This document shows, piece after piece, positions 48,202 through 58,460 of a DNA stretch of 64,000 bases. The stretch is taken from positions 620,001 to 684,000 of the forward strand of contig AP024596.1 in NCBI GenBank assembly GCA_019704295.1, read 5' to 3'. The position numbers and the translations under genes are program-made. The notes below the pieces were generated by a model. It was not told the origin of the DNA and ran no database searches. It saw only the letters and a program-made list of their open reading frames with translations. Within the stretch, counting starts at the first letter, position 1. Each line of letters begins with the position of its first letter. This DNA is from Sulfolobales archaeon HS-7. Its GTDB lineage: Archaea; Thermoproteota; Thermoprotei_A; Sulfolobales; Sulfolobaceae.

Positions 48202-48405
48202 ATGATTATAAGGGTAAAAATATTCATTAATAGAAATACCCTGCCCATTATATTTCCAGATAACGTAAACCCGCCCTCTGATATGAGGATAACTAGTAAC
48301 GAAAACGAAATTACTCTAGAATGTTCAAACATAAACCGATGCAAAAGTACAGTAAATGAGATACTTGAACAATTGGAACTTATTGAAAAAATAGAGGGAA
48401 TTTAA
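48202..48405 (+). CDS. KEOPS subunit Pcc1-like protein
   Basis: A 67-residue protein with the compact beta-beta-alpha pattern of Pcc1: FPDNVNPPSDMRITSNENEI, EITLECSNINRCKSTVNEIL and a final helix. Pcc1 dimerises the KEOPS complex that makes the tRNA t6A modification. It is short even for this family, and a CTAG/Pcc1 match is by pattern only. Its stop is 5 nt from that of slaB. Confidence 0.65.
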   Translation: MIIRVKIFINRNTLPIIFPDNVNPPSDMRITSNENEITLECSNINRCKSTVNEILEQLELIEKIEGI

Positions 48406-48410
48406 AAAAA

Positions 48411-49799
48411 TTATGGCTTTATTCTTTTCATGACACTAAATGCTTCAAGTAGTGCTACTATAGCTAGTACAATTCCAACCACAGCAACGCCTATAGCGAC
48501 ATAGCCTATCGTTGAAATAGAACCTATCTTCGAGTTAAGGGATGCGACCTCACTATTTAGATTAGTTATATTACTCTCTAGCGTGGCAATCTCCGACTTC
48601 AGGGCTTGTAAACTCGTAACAGTGGTATTTAGAGTACTCACTTCAGACATTAGCGTACTTACTTGGGATTCCAGAGTTTTAACAGTTGCATTAACGGAGG
48701 ACAGCTCGGTCTCGAGTGTTGATATTGAAGTATTTGCCGCTGCGAGTTCGCTTTCTAGCGTAGATATTTCTGCACTTAACGAAGTAACTTCACTCCTTAA
48801 TGCAGAGATTTCGGCGTAAAGGTTCGGACTGGCGGAGTACTCCACTTCTACCTGAGTTGCAAGACCGTCTCCTGAAACAGTCATGACCTCTGTTCCAATA
48901 TAGGAGGAGTTAGCGGGCATAACAGTAAAGGTTACGTTGTAGAATCCACCGCCGAGATTGGTTACAGTACCTTGGGACACTGAAACCGTAGCATTTGTAA
49001 CTGGTACGCCGGCAAACAGTACCTGGATCTCTATGGACGCAGTGGTCGACATGTTAAACCCTGTTGTGTATTGATTAGTAATGGTTTGGAAGAACGGTTC
49101 CACCATTCCGTTATCCTTTACCGAAACTACCTTCACCTGAAGAACCTGTGGCGTTAAGTAAATTGTTTCACTAAAAGATGACAGAGAGGTTGAGAATGAA
49201 GCAGTAGTAGTGTTAGTAACATAACCAGATTGCGATACAGTAAACTGCAAAGTTACTGAGGCCTGAGATACGTTAACTGGTATGTATACAACCGCTACAC
49301 CATTAGCCCCTGTCAGCGATGAATTGGATATCTTTAGTTCGGTATTCGTTACAGTCACGTTAGCACCGGGCACTGGTTCATGAGTCTGAGAGTTTAGTAC
49401 GGTAACTGACACCGGCTTTTCAGTGTACGTGAACGTCACATTAACTTGAGCACTTGCTAAACCGTCAATGATCAATACAGTGTAAGTCCCAGGAGGCACA
49501 GTTGAGTTAATTACAGTGGGCCAAGTAAAGGTCGTCATAAAGTACCCCGTTCCATTCGACTTTGCGGTTGCCAGGAATTTATCGATGCCGTGATACTCTA
49601 TATATATCGTTACTGGCGAGTTGGGATATGCACCGTCCTGACCTGAGATAATCATCACTGCCCCCGGACCAAAAGTTTGGTTAGGAGCAGGAGAGTACAC
49701 AGTAATTCCATTCTGGGTAAAGGTCGCGAGGGAGACAGCAGATCCCGCCACAGTGAGTAATAGTAAAATAAAACCAAAATACTTAACGGACCCTTTCAA
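48411..49799 (-). CDS. slaB: S-layer membrane anchor protein
   Basis: The stalk protein of the Sulfolobales S-layer (462 residues). Signal peptide 1-24 (FILLLLTVAGSAVSLA), several beta-sandwich domains (about 30-300) with N-glycosylation sites such as NST, NVT and NTT, a long coiled coil (about 325-425: repeated EIS/LESEL heptads) and a C-terminal membrane helix IGYVAIGVAVVGIVLAIVAL ending in KRIKP. Coiled coils trimerise and hold SlaA above the membrane. The start is TTG behind a strong AGGTGAT (49805-49811). Directly follows slaA. Confidence 0.93.
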   Translation of the reverse strand: MKGSVKYFGFILLLLTVAGSAVSLATFTQNGITVYSPAPNQTFGPGAVMIISGQDGAYPNSPVTIYIEYHGIDKFLATAKSNGTGYFMTTFTWPTVINSTVPPGTYTVLIIDGLASAQVNVTFTYTEKPVSVTVLNSQTHEPVPGANVTVTNTELKISNSSLTGANGVAVVYIPVNVSQASVTLQFTVSQSGYVTNTTTASFSTSLSSFSETIYLTPQVLQVKVVSVKDNGMVEPFFQTITNQYTTGFNMSTTASIEIQVLFAGVPVTNATVSVSQGTVTNLGGGFYNVTFTVMPANSSYIGTEVMTVSGDGLATQVEVEYSASPNLYAEISALRSEVTSLSAEISTLESELAAANTSISTLETELSSVNATVKTLESQVSTLMSEVSTLNTTVTSLQALKSEIATLESNITNLNSEVASLNSKIGSISTIGYVAIGVAVVGIVLAIVALLEAFSVMKRIKP

Positions 49800-49804
49800 G
49801 AGAT

Positions 49805-49832
49805 ATCACCTTTTGTGAACATTATAAAAAAA
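49805..49832 (-). terminator. Poly-T run after slaA stop, then SD of slaB
   Basis: On the minus strand the slaA stop TAA is followed at once by T7 (49832-49826), then ATAATGTTCAC and the slaB Shine-Dalgarno AGGTGAT. A T-run is an archaeal terminator; here it may let only part of the transcripts enter slaB, or it may also form a weak TATA (TTTTTATAAT) for slaB. Confidence 0.45.
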
Positions 49833-52800
49833 TTAACTATAATATACCACCACATATAGGAATGTCGGCGAAGTCGATATAGGTATTCCGTTAAAGTATC
49901 CTTCAGCTACTAACTGGACAGTGTAGTAAGCACCCGGTGTAATTGATGCTAAGTTCAGTGTTATCGGGAAGAATGTAGGAGTTAGCTTTCCTAGACCAGC
50001 AGGGAATATTGAGTTATCAACAGTCAGGATGGGTATACTCTGTAGTCCTCCTCCAGTAGTTATGTGAGATGTCTGGTTTCCTGCATATATGTTGGCTACT
50101 ACGAAGAATTCCACTGGGTAGTTTATGAGCGAGGTCACATTAAGAGCTATTTGCGTATTCGTTGCTGAGAGGGTTATTAATTTCTGATATATTCCATAGG
50201 AATTGTTCTGGAAAGTCATTACCTCGGATTTCTGCCCGTATAGAGTGATCAGTATTGGTCTAACAGGTGAGGGTATTATATATGTGTTGTAGGTAAAGTC
50301 TATGCTATTTACAGTATCCTCATAAGTTACGCTTACAGAAGCGTTAATTGGTGGGGATACTACGTTGCTGTAGGCTACATCTTGTGTCGGTGCTAGCGCT
50401 AGCATTGTCCCGTTAGGCAGTACGAAGTATAGAGTGGTGTTAGGTGCGGTGGCCGTTCCTTCAGGTGCATAGAGATCTAGAATTGCCCCCGTGAAGTTAC
50501 CCGTTCCTGGACTTGATTCCGATAGGGATTCTATAAATCCAGGTATATGATACACTGCATATGTCATACCATTCACGGTCGACATTATGTTAGTGTAAGT
50601 ACCGTTATATGACCCAGTTATACTCACCATACTATTGGAGATCTTAAAGCTTGTCAAGTAAAGGAATTGTACTGAAGTTGTCGACACCTTAGCCAAGTTA
50701 GGATCAATGGCATATACATTGGGTTTAGTAACTCCCGCCTCTATTCCATATACTACCTCTTCGGTATGCGTTACGTTCACGACTACAGTCTTCTCAGCAA
50801 CTATCTCATTATTTAATATGAACGGTGTAGGTACGGGGCCCTGGGATATATTCTCGAGTAATAGTATTGTGCTTGCAGTGTAATTAGCATTTGTGGCTTC
50901 ATCATAGTATTTCATTGTGAGGTTCGAACCGTTGAGTACAGTTGAGTTCACGCCTAATATTGACTCAAGCTCAGGAATAGATATAGCAAATGAGAAGTTC
51001 CCCGTGCACATACCGTTTTGTGGTAGAGTAAGGCTTTCGAAGAGATTAGTCACGTTCTGAGATGAAAGCACTATATTCATTGTCTTACCGCTTGCCAAAG
51101 TCACTGTTATACTCCTAAGCACACCTACTTGCACTGGACCGTAGGATGGAATACCGGGTATCTCTAAGTAAACTCCTGGCGGAGTGGTGTTAGTTGCAAG
51201 CACCAGTTGAGTACTTACGAATTGAGACGTGTAGAGGTAGTCGTAGATATTTCCCATTATATACTGATTATAGAGAGGAGTGATTGCCGGTAATATCAGC
51301 TTGGCCGATGTTACATTAAACCCAGTAACTGCGGTTATGTTGGCTCTTGATGGGATCAAATACTGTACTGCAAAGTCATTATCGACGAATGTTACGTTGA
51401 CAAGGGCTTTACTGATCTCTGATGGAGTCAGATATACCTGTACAACTGTGATTCCATGAACGTTTACGAAGTCGATTTCTGAGTTATTCGAGGTTAGCAG
51501 GAATTGGACGAGGAGTGTGTAGTTGTCAGTATAGTATAGCTGACCGAACGGATTTATTCCCTGTTCGGGATTCATAGAGATCGCGTAGGATATGTTGCTG
51601 AATCCTTTAACATCCTTCACGCTAACTAGGAATCCTGCCATTGAAAATCCGTTCCAAGGTCCGGTCACGTTGGGGAAGTTGAATGTATTTGATAGTAATG
51701 AAGGGGCATAGGGATAAAGCACACCAGAGGGATCAAGTACTGTAACCCTTGCAACATGGCAGTACGCGTTGTTAGGCCCTATTGTAGGTTCTGGTATGTA
51801 AGAGAACGTTGGAGGAATTACTCTGGGATAAAATATCTGGTTCCCATTATATGCTGCACTCGTCACGCCCTCATAATCCTCAGCAACTACAGTAACCGTT
51901 GTCTGGTTATTCCATAAACCGAATTCAACAAGAGCTATGTATGATAAGGCTCCAGGGATTTCCAGCGGTATTGTTGAAGTGTAGGTGGTCGTGGCAGGAA
52001 GCCCGAACTGGCTTGTACCAAACGTCTTAGTCAGATTCACTGATCCAGAATAGTAGGGCAAGTACGTATACGGTGAGACGAGGAGATATTCAAAGTACGG
52101 GGTAGAATTAAAGGTAACCGCATATCCGTTCTTCACTTGAGAGTATTGAGCTACCAATTTGAAGGACACGTTAGTTTGACCCTCTATTAACGGGAACTCC
52201 GGAGTCATGTTAAGCTGCACGAAAGTCTCAACTGGGGTCATCTCATTTATCATTACACTAACATTGGAGAAGTAAAGATAGGAACTTAGGAAGGTGTAAT
52301 TAACCGTTGCGTATATCGAGTTCTCAGCAGTTTCCGTTATCGAACCAGAAGTCGAGAACGTTATGTTAAGTGTAGTTTTCGGCGTTACGTTTATCTGCAT
52401 CTCGTAGGCATCTGCACCTAATGATATCTGAGAGGAACCGTTCTCCTGTGCCGTTCCAGTTACCTTCGAAATAGTTGTTAATACTGTGCCGTTCGTCAGC
52501 GGGCTAGTAGGAGATAGAGAATAAGTCCATTTATCTCCGTGGAGGTTATACTTGGATGCGGGAACGAGAGAGTAACTCTCGGCGGTGGTATAGGAAAGGT
52601 AATACACATTTGTATTATACTGCACTATTACCGTGCCGTTACTGAGAACAACTACCACACTGGTGTTTCCGTTGGATACACCATTAAGATAAGAGGATGT
52701 TAGGTATTGTATATATGGGAAAGTTGTGATCGGACTAGGCGGAACGATCGGATTAGTCGTATTGAAATGATCGGCTACAATAAGCATAACGTTACTGTAG

Positions 52801-53741
52801 GTATTTCCATTAGCTAATTTTATGCTGCCTACACTTGGGAAGTACTCATCCCAAAGCATTCCATTGACTACTTGAGCGACTACGAAGGAGTTTACTGTGA
52901 AGCTTTCCTGCCTTGGTATTGTTGAACCGTATATTAATGTAAACCTGAAAGGTCCGTGATCGGTATTAACAGTATCCAAAACGAAAACGCTTACGTTCTG
53001 TCTCCCAACCGCTAGATTAGGTGAAGTCCCAACATTGGGAAATGAGGGATTAAGGATCTGAGTTATCGTTAAGGATATCGGAGGTATAGTTAGTGTTAAT
53101 GTTCCGGTCTGCGTCGCTCCAACAATGTAACTATATATCATAGTAGATACTGTCACAGTTGTTTGACCTGGCTGCGGATTAACGGATTCAACGTAAAATG
53201 GATTGAAATCGTATATAGGCGATGATGAAGTTAGCGGTACTGTGCTTCCCGAGGAGTTTCCGTAATACGTACCTTGCGGTAATATACCCTCACTTATAAG
53301 AGTGCCTAGTGCATTTACTACCATAGGTGGTGTACCACTACTATCAGCGGCAAGTATTAGAACAACATATGCTTGACCAGTGGTTTCCACTACTAGGTAT
53401 TCTTCAGGATACTCCGAACCTAAGTTAAAGGAGTATTTAGCACCGGCTATGTAAAGTGTTATCGTAGTGTTGTCAACTACCCCTCCCATCAGTTGTGCAT
53501 AGGATGAAGAGGAATAGTGAGTGTATTCTCCTGTAACGTTGAAAAGAAGCACGTCGTATCCTTGATAGGGCAAAATTGTCGTGGGATAAGGAAACGTGGT
53601 TAGCACAGCGTCAGAAGGCACTGCAGCGCTTGCTGTCGCAGAACTCACTAAAAACGGAAATATAGTTAGAGCTCCTAAAATAGTTAAGATAACTAGGGTT
53701 AAACCCTTTACGGTATTCATGTTACTTCTAATTGTCTCCAT
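49833..53741 (-). CDS. slaA: S-layer outer canopy protein
   Basis: The 1302-residue major S-layer protein. An N-terminal signal peptide (about residues 8-40, LTLVILTILGALTIFPFLV with ASA before AVPSDA), then an all-beta extracellular chain rich in Ser, Thr, Asn, Tyr and NxS/T sequons, with very few Lys and Cys (one Cys in NAYCHVARV, one in QNGMCTGNF). No membrane helix at the C-terminus, so it is held by SlaB. The ATG at 53741 has TATA-like CTTTTTATC about 20-30 nt upstream; the alternative ATG at 53720 is possible. Size is within the known SlaA range. Confidence 0.93.
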   Translation of the reverse strand: METIRSNMNTVKGLTLVILTILGALTIFPFLVSSATASAAVPSDAVLTTFPYPTTILPYQGYDVLLFNVTGEYTHYSSSSYAQLMGGVVDNTTITLYIAGAKYSFNLGSEYPEEYLVVETTGQAYVVLILAADSSGTPPMVVNALGTLISEGILPQGTYYGNSSGSTVPLTSSSPIYDFNPFYVESVNPQPGQTTVTVSTMIYSYIVGATQTGTLTLTIPPISLTITQILNPSFPNVGTSPNLAVGRQNVSVFVLDTVNTDHGPFRFTLIYGSTIPRQESFTVNSFVVAQVVNGMLWDEYFPSVGSIKLANGNTYSNVMLIVADHFNTTNPIVPPSPITTFPYIQYLTSSYLNGVSNGNTSVVVVLSNGTVIVQYNTNVYYLSYTTAESYSLVPASKYNLHGDKWTYSLSPTSPLTNGTVLTTISKVTGTAQENGSSQISLGADAYEMQINVTPKTTLNITFSTSGSITETAENSIYATVNYTFLSSYLYFSNVSVMINEMTPVETFVQLNMTPEFPLIEGQTNVSFKLVAQYSQVKNGYAVTFNSTPYFEYLLVSPYTYLPYYSGSVNLTKTFGTSQFGLPATTTYTSTIPLEIPGALSYIALVEFGLWNNQTTVTVVAEDYEGVTSAAYNGNQIFYPRVIPPTFSYIPEPTIGPNNAYCHVARVTVLDPSGVLYPYAPSLLSNTFNFPNVTGPWNGFSMAGFLVSVKDVKGFSNISYAISMNPEQGINPFGQLYYTDNYTLLVQFLLTSNNSEIDFVNVHGITVVQVYLTPSEISKALVNVTFVDNDFAVQYLIPSRANITAVTGFNVTSAKLILPAITPLYNQYIMGNIYDYLYTSQFVSTQLVLATNTTPPGVYLEIPGIPSYGPVQVGVLRSITVTLASGKTMNIVLSSQNVTNLFESLTLPQNGMCTGNFSFAISIPELESILGVNSTVLNGSNLTMKYYDEATNANYTASTILLLENISQGPVPTPFILNNEIVAEKTVVVNVTHTEEVVYGIEAGVTKPNVYAIDPNLAKVSTTSVQFLYLTSFKISNSMVSITGSYNGTYTNIMSTVNGMTYAVYHIPGFIESLSESSPGTGNFTGAILDLYAPEGTATAPNTTLYFVLPNGTMLALAPTQDVAYSNVVSPPINASVSVTYEDTVNSIDFTYNTYIIPSPVRPILITLYGQKSEVMTFQNNSYGIYQKLITLSATNTQIALNVTSLINYPVEFFVVANIYAGNQTSHITTGGGLQSIPILTVDNSIFPAGLGKLTPTFFPITLNLASITPGAYYTVQLVAEGYFNGIPISTSPTFLYVVVYYS

Positions 53742-54123
53742 ATTGCGATGAGATAAAAAGCACTCTGTCTACAACTGTATACAAAAGAGCTCCCTGCTTA
53801 TGCTTTACTCAAAGTCTAGAAACCCTTAGTGATGTGGATTTGTCAAGGTGTTAATTTCACCTCTCCAAAAAATTTCACGTAACCGTACTTTCTTGAAGTT
53901 CTGAATACTCTATAATATTTGTCGGGGAGGAATTGAAGTTTTTCAATTACAACGAACCTATTCTAACATCCGTTAATTCTAGTCACGTAAAACCCGGCCC
54001 CAAGCACTTTCCTAGGTTTAAGAAGCGGATATCACTATTATTATTATTTATGAAATATCAATACTGTAATTTTTTAAAATTTTATTGAAAATATTTCGAA
54101 ATCCAAAAGAGGAAAGTATTACC
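53742..54123. other. 382-bp region upstream of slaA
   Basis: Holds the slaA promoter (GTGCTTTTTATCTC at about 53757-53770). Further up, an AT-rich stretch with an ATTATTATTATT tract near 54035-54046. No gene recognised. Confidence 0.4.
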
Positions 54124-54490
54124 AGTGAACTGCCCTGCCATTACGGATAGAGCTTTCTAGCCGCCGGCTTGCCCAAAGGACTCCACAGCTACTAAGGGTA
54201 CCCTACATTGAACTTCCATTTTCAGAGCGTTCCTTACAGTACTGTTGATTGGAAATGTAATACATCAACCCTCGCTCATGATGACTCCGTCAGCGGCTGT
54301 TATTATACTTTTTAGAGCTAAGACCAAACTTCTCTTCTTCAAGAACATTCCTTGAACAGGATTTATGCTAAAGGAGATAAAAGAAGATCCGTTGATGTTT
54401 AGAGTACGAGGAGGTATATTAGTCCTGCAAGAACTCATTAAGGGGGCTATCCCAAAAAGCTTCCCCATAAGTACCCATCAAGATGAAACT
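54124..54490 (-). repeat. TnpB-derived repeat, copy C (most diverged)
   Basis: On the minus strand ATCTTGATGGG at the left end, GGGATAGCCCCCTTAATGAG, TTCTTGCAGGACT, a short open stretch (about 54265-54468), GAGGGTTGATGTATTAC and at the right end GAAAGCTCTATCCGTAATGG with CAGGGCAGTTCAC. Same order of blocks as copies A, B and D. The internal open frame encodes no recognised motif. Confidence 0.5.
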
Positions 54491-54516
54491 CGGACAAACT
54501 TTCTGGTATTCAACAA

Positions 54517-56862
54517 TTAATGCAATTTGTTTAGAATAGTATGACTAATATTATATTTTCTTCCCATTATAAAAACGACATAGGCTAATATAGAAATAGA
54601 TGAAATGATCATACCGTAAAACTCGTATTCAGAACCGTTAAATACGAGGATGAAACAGTAGTTTCCTTCGGGATATTCCCCAACTTTAAAGGTAGGCACA
54701 AGTCCGGTACCGTTCTCCACGCTCACGTTAAACTCGGTATTCGCATAAACTCTCTCCCTAATCTGGTTAGGTACGAACTTAATAGAGCAGGAGATTAGGT
54801 TAGAGGTGTTAGCCACAACCAATTGGGACTCAGAGTAGTTACTAACGCTCACGGAGATAATTTCTATGCTCTGGTTGAAGTGCAGATAGAGCTTTACCTC
54901 AGACACGTTACCATTAAGGAAAATAGACGTTGTATTTCCTGATATATCGTTAAAGAACCCCGTCCCGTTACTGTAATACCAGAGGATGGTCATAACTGAC
55001 GCGGGAGATCTCCTCATAACTACCGAAAAGTTACCTACGATCACCTTACCGGAGAAGTTGAAGATCAGAAAGGAGTTCTGCGATGAGGGAGGAATCCAAG
55101 TTATTTGCTGATAAATTCCGTAGGCCTTAACTAAAGAGGCCTCTCCGTCCTGAACAGTTATGATAGGAATTAATGATGGATATGTGGGTTTAACAACGGG
55201 CTCTAGGATGAGAGGGTACCCCCGAAACGCGGGATTGGGTTGCAGGGAGTTATTCTCCACGAGGAATTTATCATAACTTGTAACGTTCTTCGTGAACGGT
55301 TGTGATAGGGCATACCCAAGGGAGGAGTTGAATGCGACCAGCAAAAGGGAGGAGTTAGTGAGCTTCTGATCAAGGGAGTAAATCTGATTAAGCGTTTCCT
55401 GATTAATGTACTCCCTCTGAGCAACGGCTGAGGCGGAAAACCCTACGGTAAAAATGGATAGGGCGATCATTCCCAATGCCATCACAGTCCTAGAATTGAC
55501 GCGGAGGAACGCGAGGAAGGAGAGCAACTCCTCCAGGAAGAGAGAGGGAATACCAATTATAGACAGGAAGAGCCCCACTACTAGCGTCTCGATAATTTCC
55601 ATCCACCCCTTCTGCCTGAAGTAGTAGGCGGAAAAGGCGATTCCTAATAGCGCGACCACAGGAAATACAACGGAGGAGGGAGTGAGGAAAATCCCTTCCA
55701 ACGCGATCGTGGGCAAAAGCCAGAAGGCGTTAACGCCCAAGGTGATCAGAACGTAAGGTAATTTCCTTAACGTTAGGTAAGAGTAAACGTAGGTCGTCAC
55801 TAATGCTGAAACGAATATCGGCGGACTTGAGGCCATCACGACTGAGGAGAAAACTGCCGGTAAGACGTCCCATTTCTTCCCTGAAATTACGCTGGAGAAG
55901 AAGAGGGGAGCTAAGGCGTAGGCTAGCGTTGAGGTTCCGAAGTGTATTACGGGATCTAAGAAGGACAGCTGGTAAAGTACAGAACCTAGAAAGGCTAACT
56001 TGAAGTTAATACCCATTAGTTTCAGGGAGGCAAAAGTGCTAATTCCAGCTAAGTATACGGCCAACGCCAGGTAAACCTCTCCTCGTAGAAGTCCCGAGAA
56101 CGGAAGTAAATGGGAAATAACCCACGGAAAGATCTGGTTTAAAGTTACGTAAGTTCCCTTCCCTGGAATCCAGAGGGAGAGTATGTTAGAGAACTTGTAG
56201 TAAAAGGAGAGAGAGTTCCAGTAATAATAAGGTTCTCCCAGCGGATAACCCCGCATAATCGCTAGGTAAGACAGGGGCAGGGATCCTACAATCCCCAGAA
56301 ACCACTGTTTTTTTAATCTGGAGGGAATGGAAACGTCCTGTACTGCGATCGAAATAACTCCCGTCAAGAGATAGTAAAAAACTGCATCTCCGGCTAGGGT
56401 GGAAAGGGATTGGCTTATCGAGTACTCGTAGCCTGCAAACAGAAGAAACGCTATTCCAGATATAATGAGGCCCCTTCTGTCCAAGTTTAGGGAGAAGAGA
56501 AGAACGGCTATTGCTACCGTCGTAAGGAATATCTCTGCCTGTGAAAACAATCCGGAAAGGGTTACAAAACCTGGTACCAGTGATATGAGAAATGATGGGA
56601 TTATCTCGTTGTTTACGAATGATACCCCAACGAGTAGCACCGTAAAGATCAGGTAAGACTCGCGAAGTTCGATTGTCTGTAGAGCAATCAGAAAAAGCAA
56701 GAAGGCTCCGTTAACGTACTGTAACTTAAGCTTTGAGGAAATCCCCGTTAATAGGGAGAACACCGCTAAGTAGGGGAGGAGAGGTAGGTAATGATAGGAT
56801 AATGCCATAGTTACAAAGATAGATAAGGAGGCCGCTAGATCACTATCCTTCATATTGGACAT
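54517..56862 (-). CDS. Large polytopic membrane protein, possibly GT-C-like glycosyltransferase
   Basis: A 781-residue protein not assigned to a named family. About 12-14 hydrophobic helices fill residues 10-470 (for example LFLSIIGIPSLFLEELLSFL), followed by a 270-residue extracytoplasmic beta-rich domain with many sequons (NSS, NVT, NTS) and a last helix (IISSISILAYVVFIMG, near 760). A first large loop carries RGYPLGEPYYYWNSLSFYY. Many-helix membrane part plus outer domain is the plan of GT-C or YfhO-like transferases using lipid-linked sugars. Its place between slaA and amino-sugar genes supports a role in surface glycosylation, but this is inference. Confidence 0.6.
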   Translation of the reverse strand: MSNMKDSDLAASLSIFVTMALSYHYLPLLPYLAVFSLLTGISSKLKLQYVNGAFLLFLIALQTIELRESYLIFTVLLVGVSFVNNEIIPSFLISLVPGFVTLSGLFSQAEIFLTTVAIAVLLFSLNLDRRGLIISGIAFLLFAGYEYSISQSLSTLAGDAVFYYLLTGVISIAVQDVSIPSRLKKQWFLGIVGSLPLSYLAIMRGYPLGEPYYYWNSLSFYYKFSNILSLWIPGKGTYVTLNQIFPWVISHLLPFSGLLRGEVYLALAVYLAGISTFASLKLMGINFKLAFLGSVLYQLSFLDPVIHFGTSTLAYALAPLFFSSVISGKKWDVLPAVFSSVVMASSPPIFVSALVTTYVYSYLTLRKLPYVLITLGVNAFWLLPTIALEGIFLTPSSVVFPVVALLGIAFSAYYFRQKGWMEIIETLVVGLFLSIIGIPSLFLEELLSFLAFLRVNSRTVMALGMIALSIFTVGFSASAVAQREYINQETLNQIYSLDQKLTNSSLLLVAFNSSLGYALSQPFTKNVTSYDKFLVENNSLQPNPAFRGYPLILEPVVKPTYPSLIPIITVQDGEASLVKAYGIYQQITWIPPSSQNSFLIFNFSGKVIVGNFSVVMRRSPASVMTILWYYSNGTGFFNDISGNTTSIFLNGNVSEVKLYLHFNQSIEIISVSVSNYSESQLVVANTSNLISCSIKFVPNQIRERVYANTEFNVSVENGTGLVPTFKVGEYPEGNYCFILVFNGSEYEFYGMIISSISILAYVVFIMGRKYNISHTILNKLH

Positions 56863-56897
56863 CAGGAGAATTTGAAAAAATTAAAATCTTATCTTAA

Positions 56898-58397
56898 CTA
56901 CCTGCGGGCTACAAGCACTACCACTACCGCCACGACCAGTATAACGACTACGGCTATAATTATGTATAGTGTCACGTTAGTTGGGGGAGTTGTTGTGGTG
57001 GGGGTAGTTACTGGTGGAGTCGTCGACGAGTGAGTTACAGGCGGAACAGTTGTAGTTGAAGAGGTAGTAGATGTCGTAGTTACTGGGGGAGTCGTCGTGG
57101 TCGTAGTACTGGTGGTTGTGGTGGTCGTATTAGTTACTGGGGGAGTCGTCGTGGTCGTAGTACTGGTGGTTGTGGTGGTCGATGTTGTTGTGGCAGTAGT
57201 GGTCGTTGTGGTAGTAGTACTTGTGGTTGTAGTAGTCGACGTAGTACTTGTTGTAGTCGTTATGGTAGTGCTAGTTGTAGTTACTGTTGGTAACACTCCT
57301 GTAGACACCGTACCCGTAGGAGTGGTTATACTCACTGAATAGTTGGTTAGTGACCCTACCTCAGACTCAGGTATCACCACCTGCTCGGAAGAGGGCGTCA
57401 TAGCCCAAGGTAAACCGTTACTCGTACCGTAGTAATATGACTGTAGACCCTGCTGAATTTGACTCACGTTGGTCAATTCGCAGGAGTACTTACCGGAAGA
57501 GCCGTAGAGAGTTACTGTGTAGGAGTTTTCAGGAGAAAATGGATACTGTATCGTTACTAAGTAGTAATTACCTATCTCGCTGATCGTTCCTGAGATCCCG
57601 TTTTCGGAAAATGTGTACTTAGGGGTTACAGTGTTCATTCCAGTAAGTTTATATCCATTAACGCTGTGGGTGAAGTTGAAGAAAACTACAGCGTAATTCT
57701 CATCTGAGAGTATAGTCGTATCATGGCCTGACACAGCTACGGTTTTATACATCTCCCCTTCTATTAGAACGTAGTATATCCCAGTAGGTACATTACTTGG
57801 TATGTAAACGTCAGCAAGAAAAGAGTATCCCTGACCACTTATCAGCGGAAAGATGAACGGTTTTCCCTGTACCCCGATCCAAGGTGAACTTGGGGGTATG
57901 TTCGAGTAAACCGGTTCCTCACCACTCCCGAATATACCCTGCGAGTAAAATGTAACGTTAAAAACGGAGTAGCCTGCATTGACGTTGAAAATCCTATAGG
58001 GTTCGACCGAACCGTTTATAATTATGGTGGGGGATGAGTAGTTTTGAGCTGCGACCTGGGTAATGTTAATGTAGGCCGATATTCCGTTTAAAGTAACGTT
58101 ATTTAATCCTACTGGCAATGTGAGAGTGACGGGTTCTACTGAATACGAACTAACGCTTACTGATGTGGACTTTCCATTTACGTAAAGTTGACCGCTAGTC
58201 GTATATGGATTTTCATTCACGACGTATACGTTAACCGTTGCCGTGCTAGAGTCGGTATAAACGTGAATGTCTCCCGGGGGAACAAGTACTAGTCCTGCGG
58301 AATTGTTGGGGTTGTTTTGAGCCAGAGGAAGAAAAGAGAGTCCTAGTATGCCCAATATTACAATTAATATGGATAATACCCTTTTCATGATGTTCAA
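56898..58397 (-). CDS. Secreted, C-terminally anchored surface protein with Thr-rich stalk
   Basis: A 499-residue extracellular protein, function unknown. Signal peptide 1-26 (VLSILIVILGILGLSFLPLA), beta-rich domain with sequons (about 30-365), then a Thr/Ser/Pro stalk of some 95 residues (runs such as TTTTTTTTATTT and TPPVT repeats) and a C-terminal helix (YIIIAVVVILVVAVVVVLV) ending in ARR. Stalks of this kind are usually heavily O-glycosylated and lift the head above the membrane. It sits among S-layer and glycan genes and could be an adhesin, a binding protein or an S-layer accessory. Confidence 0.75.
   Translation of the reverse strand: MNIMKRVLSILIVILGILGLSFLPLAQNNPNNSAGLVLVPPGDIHVYTDSSTATVNVYVVNENPYTTSGQLYVNGKSTSVSVSSYSVEPVTLTLPVGLNNVTLNGISAYINITQVAAQNYSSPTIIINGSVEPYRIFNVNAGYSVFNVTFYSQGIFGSGEEPVYSNIPPSSPWIGVQGKPFIFPLISGQGYSFLADVYIPSNVPTGIYYVLIEGEMYKTVAVSGHDTTILSDENYAVVFFNFTHSVNGYKLTGMNTVTPKYTFSENGISGTISEIGNYYLVTIQYPFSPENSYTVTLYGSSGKYSCELTNVSQIQQGLQSYYYGTSNGLPWAMTPSSEQVVIPESEVGSLTNYSVSITTPTGTVSTGVLPTVTTTSTTITTTTSTTSTTTTTSTTTTTTTTATTTSTTTTTSTTTTTTPPVTNTTTTTTSTTTTTTPPVTTTSTTSSTTTVPPVTHSSTTPPVTTPTTTTPPTNVTLYIIIAVVVILVVAVVVVLVARR
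57078..57181. repeat. 54-bp tandem duplication in the Thr-rich stalk coding region
   Basis: A 50-bp sequence at 57078-57127 recurs at 57132-57181 with no visible change, period 54 bp (18 codons: a TPPVT unit plus Thr/Ser run). It is a recent in-frame expansion within the surface protein gene. Confidence 0.75.
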
Positions 58398-58460
58398 TCA
58401 CTTCTCTTAGAAAGAGTTAAAAATCCTTCTGCTTAGAATATTATAACATTTCGGTTAAAT

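Noticed and set aside
57078..57290. Direct repeats resembling a CRISPR array
   Set aside because: Repeats are in frame within the surface protein, period 54 bp, with no unique spacers and no cas genes nearby.
57097..57342. Valine-rich ORF on the plus strand opposite the Thr-rich stalk
   Set aside because: It is the antisense reading of ACC/ACT codons (GTN runs); no start signal, domain or natural composition.
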